Shown piece by piece: positions 24,308 to 33,128 of a stretch of DNA of 64,000 bases (position 1 is its first letter; every line of letters starts with the position of its first letter). The DNA comes from Paenibacillus sp. FSL K6-3182. GTDB taxonomy: Bacteria > Bacillota > Bacilli > Paenibacillales > Paenibacillaceae. Position numbers and translations under genes: made by a program. The notes below the pieces were generated by a model. That model was given only the letters and a program-made list of their open reading frames with translations, made no database searches and had not been told where the DNA came from. The stretch is taken from positions 1,855,501-1,919,500 of the forward strand of contig NZ_CP150265.1 in assembly GCF_037976325.1 (NCBI RefSeq), in the 5' to 3' direction.

Positions 24308-26341
24308 ATGAATAAAAATAAGAAGAATAATTTGCTGTCGGGAGATGCGGTTAAACATGCCGTCATAGATAGCTTTGTGAAATTAAATCCAGTTACGATG
24401 ATGAAAAATCCAGTTATGTTTGTTGTCGAGGTAGGGACGGTTATCGTTCTGCTGATGACTATTTTTCCAAATTACTTTAATTCTCAAGAACGCATAGGCT
24501 TTAATATTACCGTGTTTTTCATCCTGCTTTTCACACTGCTGTTCGCAAACTTTGCTGAAGCCATTGCAGAGGGCAGAGGCAAGGCACAGGCCAATTCGCT
24601 CAAAAAATCTAAGCAGGAAATGAGCGCCAATAAGCTCGTCGGCAGCTCTATTGTAGTCGTATCATCAACGGAGCTCCGCAAAGGCGATATTTTCATCGTC
24701 ACGCAAGGTGAGATGATTCCTGGTGATGGCGAGGTCATTGAAGGGCTGGCTTCCGTAGATGAATCAGCGATTACAGGTGAATCGGCGCCAGTTATTAAAG
24801 AAGCTGGAGGAGATTTCAGCTCGGTTACAGGCGGTACAAGGGTTGTGAGTGACAAAATTAAAGTGCGCATGACGAGTGACCCCGGGGAGTCATTCATCGA
24901 TCGGATGATTGCCCTTGTTGAAGGAGCGAAACGTCAGAAGACGCCTAATGAAATTGCGCTCAATACACTTTTGACTAGCTTAACGATTATTTTCGTAATT
25001 GTAGTTGTTACATTGACACCAATCGCTGACTATTTGGGTATCCACTTAGAAATTCCAGTATTAATCGCGCTGCTCGTATGTTTGATTCCGACGACCATCG
25101 GCGGACTATTATCAGCAATCGGCATTGCTGGGATGGATAGAGTAACTCAGTTTAATGTACTGGCTATGTCAGGTAAGGCTGTTGAAGCAGCAGGGGACAT
25201 TAATACGATGATTTTGGATAAAACCGGAACGATCACGTTCGGCAACCGGATGGCAAGCGAGCTTGTGCCTGTCGGTGGCAGCAATCTTCAAACTTTATCG
25301 AGTTGGGCGGCTATTAGCTCGCTTAAGGATGAAACGCCTGAAGGCCGTTCTGTGCTTGAATGGATGAAGAAGCAGGGCTTAAGCTATGATGCTTCACTTG
25401 CAGAAGGCGGCGAATTTATTGAATTCAAAGCAGAGACGCGAATGAGCGGCATTGATCTGGCAAACGGCCGCCGAGTTCGGAAGGGCTCTGTCGATGCGGT
25501 TCGGAAGTGGGTAGCTTCACAGGGGGGGACCATCCCATCCGATTTAGAAAATATTTCGAATACGATTGCTACATTAGGCGGTACACCGCTCGCAGTAGCT
25601 GTTGATAACCAAATCTTTGGTGTTATCTATTTGAAGGATACCGTTAAGCCAGGAATGAAGGAAAGATTCGATCAGCTGCGAGAGATGGGCATCAAAACGA
25701 TTATGTGTACGGGAGACAATCCGCTTACTGCAGCAACCATCGCACATGAAGCGGGAGTCGACGATTTTATTGCGGAGAGCAGGCCGGAAGACAAAATAGC
25801 TGTTATACGCCGTGAACAAGCCGAAGGAAAAATGGTTGCGATGACTGGTGACGGTACAAACGATGCTCCTGCACTTGCCCAAGCGGATGTGGGTCTTGCT
25901 ATGAACAGCGGGACGATTGCTGCAAAAGAAGCTGCCAATATGGTGGACTTGGATTCGGACCCTTCCAAAATTATTGAAGTCATTGCTATCGGCAAGCAGC
26001 TGCTTATGACAAGAGGGGCACTGACTACTTTTAGTATCGCTAATGATATCGCCAAATATTTTGCAATCATTCCAGCGATGTTCATGCTTGCCATTCCCGA
26101 GATGGGCGTTCTAAACATTATGAATTTAGGTTCTCCATTGTCTGCTATTCTGTCGGCGCTTATTTTTAACGCCATTATTATTCCGCTGCTTATCCCGCTT
26201 GCCATTAAAGGCGTAGCGTACAAACCGATGAGCGGAGCCAAATTGCTTAGCCGCAACGTATTCATTTATGGTCTGGGCGGTGTCATTGTTCCGTTCGTTG
26301 GCATTAAACTCATCGACTTTGCAGTGCATTTATGGATTTAA
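24308..26341 (+). CDS. kdpB: KdpB, P-type ATPase subunit
   Basis: Catalytic P-type ATPase subunit that hydrolyses ATP to drive K+ uptake by KdpA. Seen: actuator-domain TGES at residues 156-159, the phosphorylated Asp304 in DKTGT, the hinge [18 protein letters not shown] and several membrane helices at 40-80, 220-280 and the C-terminus. The Ser of TGES, the site of inhibitory phosphorylation in E. coli, is kept. Length 677 residues, normal. It lies 18 bases after kdpA and 31 bases before kdpC. Confidence 0.96.
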   Translation: MNKNKKNNLLSGDAVKHAVIDSFVKLNPVTMMKNPVMFVVEVGTVIVLLMTIFPNYFNSQERIGFNITVFFILLFTLLFANFAEAIAEGRGKAQANSLKKSKQEMSANKLVGSSIVVVSSTELRKGDIFIVTQGEMIPGDGEVIEGLASVDESAITGESAPVIKEAGGDFSSVTGGTRVVSDKIKVRMTSDPGESFIDRMIALVEGAKRQKTPNEIALNTLLTSLTIIFVIVVVTLTPIADYLGIHLEIPVLIALLVCLIPTTIGGLLSAIGIAGMDRVTQFNVLAMSGKAVEAAGDINTMILDKTGTITFGNRMASELVPVGGSNLQTLSSWAAISSLKDETPEGRSVLEWMKKQGLSYDASLAEGGEFIEFKAETRMSGIDLANGRRVRKGSVDAVRKWVASQGGTIPSDLENISNTIATLGGTPLAVAVDNQIFGVIYLKDTVKPGMKERFDQLREMGIKTIMCTGDNPLTAATIAHEAGVDDFIAESRPEDKIAVIRREQAEGKMVAMTGDGTNDAPALAQADVGLAMNSGTIAAKEAANMVDLDSDPSKIIEVIAIGKQLLMTRGALTTFSIANDIAKYFAIIPAMFMLAIPEMGVLNIMNLGSPLSAILSALIFNAIIIPLLIPLAIKGVAYKPMSGAKLLSRNVFIYGLGGVIVPFVGIKLIDFAVHLWI

Positions 26342-26372
26342 TATAACCATACACGAAAGAAGGCTTACCTAT

Positions 26373-26981
26373 ATGAATGAACAAGCGAAAAACACTTCAC
26401 GATTCCAGTTGTCATCGTTAATGATACCTTTACGAATCAGCATCATATTTATGATTATTTGCGGCATTATTTACCCGCTTGCAAGCACGGGAGCAGCTCA
26501 GCTGCTGTTCCCTAAGCAAGCGAATGGAAGCCTTATAAAGGATAGCTCTGGCCAAGTGGTTGGTTCAGAGCTGATCGGCCAAAGCTTTGTTGATCCGAAA
26601 TGGTTTCAAGGACGTGTATCAAGCATTGACTATAATGCTGCCGGTTCTGGATCGAACAATTTTGGACCATCCAATCCTGCTCTAATTGAAAGGACCAAAG
26701 CTTCCATTGAGGCTTGGAAGGCACAAAATCCAGATGTACCGGTTTCCCAGCTGCCGATCGCTTTAATTACGAACTCGGGCTCAGGCCTTGATCCGCATAT
26801 TACGCCACAGTCGGCTGATGTACAGATCGCAAGAATCAGCAAGCTGACCGGCGTGTCGCCAGCAGAGCTTGAGCAATTGGTTAAAGCAAATACGGAAGGC
26901 CGCGATTTAGGCGTTTTCGGTGACGAACGGGTTAATGTGTTGAAGCTGAATATCGCATTGTCAAAAATGTTGGGGGAATAG
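26373..26981 (+). CDS. kdpC: KdpC, accessory subunit of K+ ATPase
   Basis: KdpC associates with KdpA and B and increases affinity for ATP. Seen: one N-terminal membrane helix at about residues 18-40, then the family blocks GSELIGQSF, WFQGRVSS, NFGPSNPAL, TNSGSGLDPHITP and NVLKLNIAL. Start ATG 26373 gives 202 residues, normal for the family; a longer frame from 26268 would run into the kdpB coding region and is rejected. The gene ends five bases before the KdpD-like gene. Confidence 0.94.
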   Translation: MNEQAKNTSRFQLSSLMIPLRISIIFMIICGIIYPLASTGAAQLLFPKQANGSLIKDSSGQVVGSELIGQSFVDPKWFQGRVSSIDYNAAGSGSNNFGPSNPALIERTKASIEAWKAQNPDVPVSQLPIALITNSGSGLDPHITPQSADVQIARISKLTGVSPAELEQLVKANTEGRDLGVFGDERVNVLKLNIALSKMLGE

Positions 26982-26985
26982 CCAT

Positions 26986-29307
26986 ATGGCTCCGCTGAAA
27001 AAGAAAACGCCAGAGGAGCTGCTGCTCTCCATCGCAAAGCTGCATCAAGGACGTCTGAAAATACTCATTGGAGCGGTAAGCGGTTCAGGCAAAACGTATC
27101 ATATGCTGCGAGAAGGAACAGAGCTGAAGCGAGATGGCATTGATGTTGTTCTTTGCGCGGTTCCTAGGCCGCAGAGTCCGGAGACGCTCGAATTGATTGA
27201 ACCTTTCGAGCGTGTGCCAAGCATCCATTGGCAGAAGGATGGTGCAGAGCAAAAGGATCTTGATCTGGATGCTTTGGTTAAGAGGGACGCTGAGGTGCTG
27301 CTCATAGATGGGCTAGCCCATCGCAATCGAGAAGATGCAAAGTTTCAAACGCGGCTAGAAGATATTATTTTTTTGCTTGGCAAGGGCATAAGCGTTATTA
27401 CAACAATCAATGTGTATGAGCTCGAGGGTGTAGATCAGGCTGTTCTCAAATGGACGGGGATTCGTCCGAGCTGCACCGTGCCTGCTCATACGCTTGAGCT
27501 TGCTGATGAGGTTAGGCTGATTGATGTATCTCCTGAAACGATGCTTAAGCGGTTTGAGGATGGAACGCTCGGCGTAAAGCCCGATCCTGCAATTTCTCTG
27601 CGGGGAAATCTTGCGGTTCTGCGAGAGCTGTCGCTGCGGCTCGTCGCAGAGGGAGTCAATGAGTCGCTGGAGAAGCATCGGGAGGAGATGGGGCTCACGG
27701 GTCCGTCGGGTGCTTCCGAGCGTATTCTGGTAACCGCACAATATCATTGGAACGGCTCTTTATATGTAAGAAGAGGGCAGCAAATTGCCCGCAGGCTTAA
27801 TGGAGATGTCGTAGTCGTTTCCTTTAAGGAGCCGCAAAAAAAACTGTCCAAGGAAGAGCAGGCTTTTAAAGCTTCAATAAAGAAGCTTACTGTTAAAGTA
27901 GGGGGCACATTTGAGGAGCTGCCGTTGCAAAGCCGCCGTCGTTTGCCGTCCGCTCTAGTAAGGTACGCAGAGGAGCATCAGGTTACTCGCATCGTTATGG
28001 GCCATTCCAAGCAGAGCAGATGGCAGCAGCTGAAACAGGGCTCGATTGTTGACAGCGTGCTGCGCAAGCTCAAGCAGATCGATTTATTTCTTATGGCAGA
28101 CCGCTCAGAGCAAGAAGGCGAGCGGATTTTGCCTGTTAAGCAAAGAAGTGATTCGCGGAAAGCGTTGTTTCGAAGGTTCAGCCCAGATGAGCGCGAGCAG
28201 CAAATGGAATCCATGAGAAGAGGCAGCTTCAATCTATATATCGGGGCTGCGCCAGGCGTCGGGAAAACGTATCGGATGCTTGCTGAAGCGAACATGATGT
28301 ATCAGAAAGGTATAGATGTTGTTATTGGCATCGTGGAAACACATGGGCGCGAGGATACCTTGAAGCAGATTGGAGAGCTGCCGATTATCGCTAGGCAAAC
28401 GATTCAATATCGAGGTACTCAGCTCGAAGAGATGGATGTTGAAGCGATAGTTAGCAGAAATCCCGATGTTGTGCTGGTGGATGAGTTAGCTCATACGAAT
28501 GTGCCGGGCAGCTTGAGGAAGAAGCGTTATGAGGATGTCATTTATTTGCTGCAAAAGGGAATATCGGTTATTTCGACGATGAATGTGCAGCATATTGAAA
28601 GCTTGAATGACGCCATTGAACAGGTTACTGGCGTTCGTGTTAGAGAAACGGTACCCGATGCGATCATAAGGCTGGCAGATCAAGTAGAGCTGATCGACGT
28701 GACACCGCAAATGCTACAGCAGCGTATGAGAGATGGGAAAATATATGCCAAAGCCAAAGTGGAACAAGCGCTCGGTGCTTTTTTTACGACGGGCAATTTA
28801 ATTGCGCTGCGAGAGCTTGCCCTTCGCGAGCTTGCTGATGATGTGGATGAACGGCTTGAAGCATGGGATCGCAATCAGACGCTGCGTGGAACGCTGCGCC
28901 GAAGAGAGGTCATCTTTGTCGGCATCGATATTCTCGCGGACGCAGAGCGGCTTATTCGGCGGGGCTTCCGCATCGCGTATCGGCTGAAGGCGCAGTGGCA
29001 TGTGCATCATGTGCAGGATGGCGCACCTTGGACAGACGAGGCGATCAATAAGCGTGATCTGTTGATGAAGTTGACCGAGAGACTTGGCGGAGTATTTGAA
29101 ATGTCCAAAGCGGAGAGCAGGGAGCATATTGCGGGTACACTTCTAACGGCAGCCAATCGCATCAAAGCAACGCAGCTTATCGTCGGGCAGCCTAGCAGAA
29201 AGGCGTGGTATGCAAGCTTTCGCGGCAATATCGTCCGTGAATTACTGCAAGCCGGCCGTCATATGGATATGCTCATTGTGGCGAACCGGATTACGGATAA
29301 ACATTAA
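26986..29307 (+). CDS. KdpD-like protein: two fused N-terminal sensor modules, no kinase domain
   Basis: 773 residues built from two KdpD N-terminal modules in tandem, each with a KdpD nucleotide domain and a USP-like domain. Module 2 (about 411-770) is canonical: GAAPGVGKT (Walker A, 420-428), ETHGRED, VVLVDELAHTN (495-505), NVQHIESLND. Module 1 (about 20-372) is divergent: the P-loop GAVSGSGKT is kept (29-37), but the HGR motif is replaced by PRP and the Walker B block reads VLLIDGLAHRN, losing the Glu. The USP parts are at about 245-372 and 635-770. There are no membrane helices, histidine kinase or ATPase domain, and no kdpE follows. It cannot act as a classical sensor kinase. USP domains of KdpD bind c-di-AMP in some Firmicutes, so a soluble c-di-AMP-responsive role is plausible. 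Confidence 0.85.
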   Translation: MAPLKKKTPEELLLSIAKLHQGRLKILIGAVSGSGKTYHMLREGTELKRDGIDVVLCAVPRPQSPETLELIEPFERVPSIHWQKDGAEQKDLDLDALVKRDAEVLLIDGLAHRNREDAKFQTRLEDIIFLLGKGISVITTINVYELEGVDQAVLKWTGIRPSCTVPAHTLELADEVRLIDVSPETMLKRFEDGTLGVKPDPAISLRGNLAVLRELSLRLVAEGVNESLEKHREEMGLTGPSGASERILVTAQYHWNGSLYVRRGQQIARRLNGDVVVVSFKEPQKKLSKEEQAFKASIKKLTVKVGGTFEELPLQSRRRLPSALVRYAEEHQVTRIVMGHSKQSRWQQLKQGSIVDSVLRKLKQIDLFLMADRSEQEGERILPVKQRSDSRKALFRRFSPDEREQQMESMRRGSFNLYIGAAPGVGKTYRMLAEANMMYQKGIDVVIGIVETHGREDTLKQIGELPIIARQTIQYRGTQLEEMDVEAIVSRNPDVVLVDELAHTNVPGSLRKKRYEDVIYLLQKGISVISTMNVQHIESLNDAIEQVTGVRVRETVPDAIIRLADQVELIDVTPQMLQQRMRDGKIYAKAKVEQALGAFFTTGNLIALRELALRELADDVDERLEAWDRNQTLRGTLRRREVIFVGIDILADAERLIRRGFRIAYRLKAQWHVHHVQDGAPWTDEAINKRDLLMKLTERLGGVFEMSKAESREHIAGTLLTAANRIKATQLIVGQPSRKAWYASFRGNIVRELLQAGRHMDMLIVANRITDKH

Positions 29308-29309
29308 AA

Positions 29310-29361
29310 AAAGGGATTATCTAGTCAGCGCTTAAACCCCGCTGAGCAGATAATCCCTTTT
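29310..29361. terminator. Bidirectional intrinsic terminator
   Basis: AAAGGGATTATCT pairs with AGATAATCCCTTT with an inner CAGCG / CGCTG stem. A- and T-rich flanks on both sides let it serve kdp on the plus strand and hxlR on the minus strand. Confidence 0.88.
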
Positions 29362-29378
29362 ATGCTGTGTAGGATGGA

Positions 29379-29702
29379 TTAGACTTTGGTTATCGGTTCA
29401 ATCCAGTCTTGAGACCACACTTGTATTTCACGGATAATCGGCTCAAGAGCAAGGCCTTTTTCCGTTAATGAATATTCTATGCGTACAGGTATTTCAGGGT
29501 AAACATGTCTATCGACAATACCTTCATTCTCTAGCTCTTTGAAACGTTCTGACAGCAATCTGCCGCTGATCGGAAGGGCGGACTGAACGGCGCAGAAGCG
29601 CTGCGGGCCGGACAAAAGCTGGAATATGATAAGGCCGGTCCAACGCTTGCTTATAAGTTCCATTCCCTTCTGAAAACGGGGACAAAGGTTAGATTGATCC
29701 AT
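29379..29702 (-). CDS. HxlR-family transcriptional regulator
   Basis: Small winged-helix regulator of about 107 residues. Seen: CPRFQKGMELISKRWTGLII near the N-terminus with the conserved Cys of many HxlR proteins, then LSGPQRFCAVQSALPISGRLLSERFKELENEGIV (recognition helix) and VRIEYSLTEKG (wing). Start ATG 29702 is six bases behind AGAGGTG; earlier GTG/ATG codons are too close to it. It is transcribed divergently from a ring-cleaving dioxygenase gene, the usual arrangement for a local regulator. HxlR proteins often sense electrophiles or aldehydes, quinones in several cases. The signal here is inferred only. Confidence 0.85.
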   Translation of the reverse strand: MDQSNLCPRFQKGMELISKRWTGLIIFQLLSGPQRFCAVQSALPISGRLLSERFKELENEGIVDRHVYPEIPVRIEYSLTEKGLALEPIIREIQVWSQDWIEPITKV

Positions 29703-29782
29703 GCGCATCACCTCTTTTTACTTCTAATAAGTATAACTCCAATATCTTATTTATACAAGCACACTTGGATATTGTTAATTAC

Positions 29783-29811
29783 TTGACTATCTTTAGTTAT
29801 AAAATTATAAT
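29783..29811 (+). promoter_or_regulatory. Promoter of the dioxygenase gene with flanking repeats
   Basis: TTGACT (29783-29788), 17 bases, perfect TATAAT (29806-29811). Direct repeats TAGTTA at 29794-29799 and 29812-29817, 18 bases apart, flank the -10 and are candidate half sites for the divergent HxlR regulator. Confidence 0.7.
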
Positions 29812-29849
29812 TAGTTACAAATAGTAAGTGAATTTAAGGAGGCACCGCA

Positions 29850-30614
29850 ATGAATCCTTTATTTCTAGCGCATGGATCACCGATGCTCGCTGTCGAGCAA
29901 AATGAATATAGCGAATTTCTGAAACAAACAGGTGCGAGTCTAAAGCCGGATGCGATCGTTATTTTCACGGCGCATTGGGAGACGGATATCGTTACGATTT
30001 CATCCAAGGATGATGAATATGAAACGATTTATGACTTTTATGGTTTTCCTGATGAGCTCTACCAGATCAAATATGCTGCTAAAGGCTCAGTAAGAGTCGC
30101 TGAGCATGTTGGCCATTTGCTGAGTGAAAATAATATTCAGGTAGCATATGATAATGAAAGAGGACTGGATCATGGCTCATGGACGATGTTGAAGCATATG
30201 TTCCCGAAGGCGGATATTCCTGTCGTGCAGATTTCTGTAAATCCATATCGTGCTCCAGAGGAGCAGTTCCGAATTGGCGAGGCGCTGCGCAGCTTGAGCT
30301 CACAAAATATTTTGCTCATTGGCAGCGGCGTGACCGTTCATAATCTTCGTGCTGTAAACTGGGGACAGAAGGAGCCGGAGAGCTGGGCTGTCCAGTTTGA
30401 TGATTGGCTAATAGAGAAAATGAATAAGCACGATACAAATTCGCTATTTCAGTATGAACAGCTTGCTCCGCATGCTAAAATGGCAGTACCCCGTGAAGAG
30501 CATTTTGTTCCATTATATATAGCTTTAGGCAGCGGCAGCCCAGAGTCAGCTCCAAAGGTCATTTATCGAAGCTATGAATTTGGTACGCTCAGCTACTTAT
30601 GCATGCAATTTTAA
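29850..30614 (+). CDS. Extradiol ring-cleavage dioxygenase (DODA/YgiD-like, LigB domain)
   Basis: Class III extradiol dioxygenase of the 4,5-DOPA dioxygenase type; opens catechol-like rings using a divalent metal. Seen: LAHGSPML with His near residue 8, IFTAHWETD with His near 44, GLDHGSWTML near 107 and SGVTVHNLR near 168, the metal and active-site histidines of the group. Length 254 residues, typical. Start ATG 29850 follows AAGGAGG. It is divergent from an HxlR regulator and lies 32 bases before ribA. The physiological substrate is unknown; protection against quinones or catechols is a reasonable inference from the regulator type. Confidence 0.83.
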   Translation: MNPLFLAHGSPMLAVEQNEYSEFLKQTGASLKPDAIVIFTAHWETDIVTISSKDDEYETIYDFYGFPDELYQIKYAAKGSVRVAEHVGHLLSENNIQVAYDNERGLDHGSWTMLKHMFPKADIPVVQISVNPYRAPEEQFRIGEALRSLSSQNILLIGSGVTVHNLRAVNWGQKEPESWAVQFDDWLIEKMNKHDTNSLFQYEQLAPHAKMAVPREEHFVPLYIALGSGSPESAPKVIYRSYEFGTLSYLCMQF

Positions 30615-30645
30615 TTGCGTATTCTTTTAGAGAAGGTGAACTAGC

Positions 30646-31392
30646 ATGATTAAACCTAATATAGCAGCACTTATTAAAAATAAACTAAAACGTACGCAAA
30701 GCGGCAATGATGACATTTATGTGATCGGTCCTGTTAAGCTTCCTGTCGACCTTGACGGAGAAACCAAGATTTTTCATTGGTACAGCTGGCTCCGCAAAGA
30801 AGCAGGCGAGGAGCTGTCTCCCGAGCAGCTCGTTGATGATTTAAATCGATTCTCTTATGCGGATCTGCAGCAATCAAGCGTTCTCGTATATGGCGATTTT
30901 GAAAATAATGAAGACGCGCTAATTCGGATGCACAGCATCTGCCATACAGGCGATATCTTCGGAAGCGCAAGATGTGATTGCGGCTTTCAGTTAAAGCAAT
31001 CGATGCGGATCATTATAGAGCATGGCACGGGGGCGCTCTTTTATTTAGCCAATCATGAGGGCCGTGGAATTGGTTTGTTCAGTAAAGCGATTGCCTACTT
31101 GCTTCAAGAGGATGGGTTCGATACGGTTGATGCGAATACAGAGCTTGGTTTCGCAGATGATTCACGCGATTATAGTGATGCAATTGCTGTACTTAAGCTG
31201 CTGAGGAAGCACCCGGTATCGATCATTACCAACAATCCGCGGAAAGTGGATGCACTGCGCAAATCGGGCATGAACGTGGCGGGTAGAGTGCCATTATGGG
31301 GCAATTCCTCTACTTATAATGAAAAATATATCCAAACGAAAATGAAGCGATCGGGTCATTATGGACAAGAGCCTCATACGCTTGTTAAATAA
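30646..31392 (+). CDS. ribA: GTP cyclohydrolase II
   Basis: Opens the imidazole ring of GTP, the first step of riboflavin synthesis, giving 2,5-diamino-6-ribosylamino-4-pyrimidinone 5'-phosphate. Seen: the zinc site ICHTGDIFGSARCDCG with three Cys, LFYLANHEGRGIG, DANTELGFADDSRDY and IITNNPRKVDAL, all standard for the family. At 248 residues it is a stand-alone enzyme without the RibB (DHBP synthase) domain normally fused to it in Bacillota rib operons. It carries an N-terminal extension of about 40 residues. Start ATG 30646 is behind AGAAGGTGA. No FMN riboswitch precedes it, so it is regulated with the dioxygenase gene rather than by flavin. Confidence 0.88.
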   Translation: MIKPNIAALIKNKLKRTQSGNDDIYVIGPVKLPVDLDGETKIFHWYSWLRKEAGEELSPEQLVDDLNRFSYADLQQSSVLVYGDFENNEDALIRMHSICHTGDIFGSARCDCGFQLKQSMRIIIEHGTGALFYLANHEGRGIGLFSKAIAYLLQEDGFDTVDANTELGFADDSRDYSDAIAVLKLLRKHPVSIITNNPRKVDALRKSGMNVAGRVPLWGNSSTYNEKYIQTKMKRSGHYGQEPHTLVK

Positions 31393-31412
31393 TTTATTTG
31401 TGAAAGCAGCCA

Positions 31413-31456
31413 AAGAAGCCGGTTTCTGCGTTAAATCGTTGAGACGGCTTTTTTGT
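31413..31456 (+). terminator. Intrinsic terminator after ribA
   Basis: AAGAAGCCG pairs with CGGCTT, followed by TTTTTT. Confidence 0.65.
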
Positions 31457-31565
31457 CTGGACATTGGTCATAATAGTCAAAGTAGATGTCCTATCGCTGG
31501 CCTAGAAGGTGTTTGCAGAGTAGACAAAACTGCTTCTAAATTAACCATAAAACGACAAAATTATT

Positions 31566-31594
31566 TTGCGTTCCTCTTTCTTTTCAAGTATGAT
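31566..31594 (+). promoter_or_regulatory. Probable promoter of the aldolase-like gene
   Basis: TTGCGT (31566-31571), 17 bases, TATGAT (31589-31594), 44 bases before the start codon. Confidence 0.45.
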
Positions 31595-31637
31595 GAGATA
31601 AAATGAACTCATGTTCACATCAAAGGAGTAACAAAGC

Positions 31638-32600
31638 ATGCAATCAAAAACAAGCCACTGTAAAATTGTTGACTGCACGATCCGTGATGGCGGACTCGTA
31701 AATAATTGGGATTTTAGTGTCGAGTTCGTTCAGCATTTGTATCAAAGCTTGAACGAAGCCGGCGTCGATTATATGGAAATCGGCTACAAAAACTCTCCAA
31801 AACTGCTTAAGGGTGCTGAAAGTGCAGGACCTTGGCGTTTTCTAAATGATGATTTCTTGAAAAAAGTTATCCCTAACAAAGGAAATACGAAGCTTTCCGC
31901 ACTTGTTGATATCGGTCGTGTTGACGAGAACGACATTTTGCCGCGCAGCGAGAGCTTGCTTGATCTGATTCGCGTTGCTTGCTACATCCAAGATGTAGAT
32001 AAAGCGCTTGAACTGGTTAAAGTATTCCATGATCGCGGATACGAAACGACAATTAACATTATGGCTCTCTCTAACGTAATGGAGAACCAGCTTATTGAAG
32101 CTTTCCAGCTTATCAATGAGAGCGTAGTTGACGTTGTTTACGTCGTTGACTCCTATGGCAGCTTGAAGCCAAGCGATATGAGCTACCTCGTTGACAAGTT
32201 CCGTCACCATTTGCCTAACAAACGTCTAGGCGTTCATGCACACAACAATTTGCAGCTTGCATTTGCTAACACACTGCTAGCAGCAGAACAAGGCGTTGAG
32301 CTGCTTGATGCATCTGTTTATGGCATGGGCCGCGCAGCGGGCAACTGCAACACGGAGCTATTGGTATCCGAGCTTCAAAACACGAAATACAACATCCGTC
32401 CTGTCCTTGATATGATCGAGAAGTACATGGTTCCGCTTCGCGAGAAGGAAGAGTGGGGTTACATCATTCCTTACATGATTACAGGTATTTTGGATGAGCA
32501 TCCACGTTCCGCTATGGCGCTTCGTGATTCTGCAGACAAAGATAAAGGCGTAGAGTTTTATGATCGCCTTACAACGCCTGAAATTGCTCACGGCAAATAA
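31638..32600 (+). CDS. HMGL-like (DRE-TIM) aldolase-domain protein
   Basis: TIM-barrel metalloenzyme of the HMG-CoA lyase / isopropylmalate synthase / 4-hydroxy-2-oxovalerate aldolase superfamily. Seen: the metal and proton-transfer motif DCTIRDGG near residue 12 (DRDGG variant of the family's DxTLRDG), YMEIGYKNS, VVDSYGSLKP, the HAHNN metal ligands near residue 203 and DASVYGMGRAAGNCNTE near 225. No CoA- or regulatory C-terminal domain is present in the 320 residues. Start ATG 31638 is behind AAAGGAG. The gene stands alone between two terminators. The substrate is unknown; a pyruvate or oxaloacetate aldol reaction is the family default. Confidence 0.8.
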   Translation: MQSKTSHCKIVDCTIRDGGLVNNWDFSVEFVQHLYQSLNEAGVDYMEIGYKNSPKLLKGAESAGPWRFLNDDFLKKVIPNKGNTKLSALVDIGRVDENDILPRSESLLDLIRVACYIQDVDKALELVKVFHDRGYETTINIMALSNVMENQLIEAFQLINESVVDVVYVVDSYGSLKPSDMSYLVDKFRHHLPNKRLGVHAHNNLQLAFANTLLAAEQGVELLDASVYGMGRAAGNCNTELLVSELQNTKYNIRPVLDMIEKYMVPLREKEEWGYIIPYMITGILDEHPRSAMALRDSADKDKGVEFYDRLTTPEIAHGK

Positions 32601-32610
32601 TAATAAATCA

Positions 32611-32660
32611 AAAGAAGCTAAGGCAAGTCATTAACATGACTTATCTTAGCTTCTTTTTTT
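32611..32660. terminator. Strong intrinsic terminator
   Basis: AAAGAAGCTAAG with AAGTCA pairs with TGACTT and CTTAGCTTCTTT, followed by a T run; it may also serve the convergent gene at 32668. Confidence 0.9.
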
Positions 32661-32667
32661 GTGTGAA

Positions 32668-32970
32668 TTATGTTTCAAGCAGCTCGCCATCGCCCCGAAC
32701 AGCAGCAGCTTGATGAGGCTCATTTGGATGAAAATAGCCTTTGCCTCGGAAGGTTTGCCCACTGCTGGCGACAGCAGTAAGCTCAATTCCGATATCCTCA
32801 TTTCTGCCAAACCATGCTAATAGCTCACGATCGCCAACGCCATTTATATCTACGTACCATAATCGATCCCCATACTCCGTAACTCGAACGAGCTCAGCGG
32901 AAGTAAAGGAAAGCTGAATCGTCTCTTGCTGATAAGTCATTTCAAATGCGATTAATTCGAATGTTTCCAA
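32668..32970 (-). CDS. Small protein of unknown function
   Basis: Hypothetical 100-residue soluble protein with no recognised family. Seen: alternating strands, a WYVDINGVGDRELLAWFG stretch in the middle and FRGKGYFHPNEPH near the C-terminus. Start is TTG at 32970, supported by AGGAGG exactly eight bases upstream. It is monocistronic, between a terminator and a divergent VWA lipoprotein gene. Confidence 0.65.
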   Translation of the reverse strand: METFELIAFEMTYQQETIQLSFTSAELVRVTEYGDRLWYVDINGVGDRELLAWFGRNEDIGIELTAVASSGQTFRGKGYFHPNEPHQAAAVRGDGELLET

Positions 32971-33128
32971 GGTGAAGTCCTCCTGAATAATTGCTTCATG
33001 CAGTCGATCATGGGACTCGCAGCATGTCTGTTAACGATTGTAATGTTACTGGCTTATTAATGCAACATTATACTTCCAATAATCGTCAGATTAGGAAACA
33101 TAAATATAAATAAAAAGGGGCTGAAAGA

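Noticed and set aside
26268..26372. Longer kdpC start inside kdpB
   Set aside because: The residues before MNEQAK are out-of-frame kdpB sequence and not KdpC-like.
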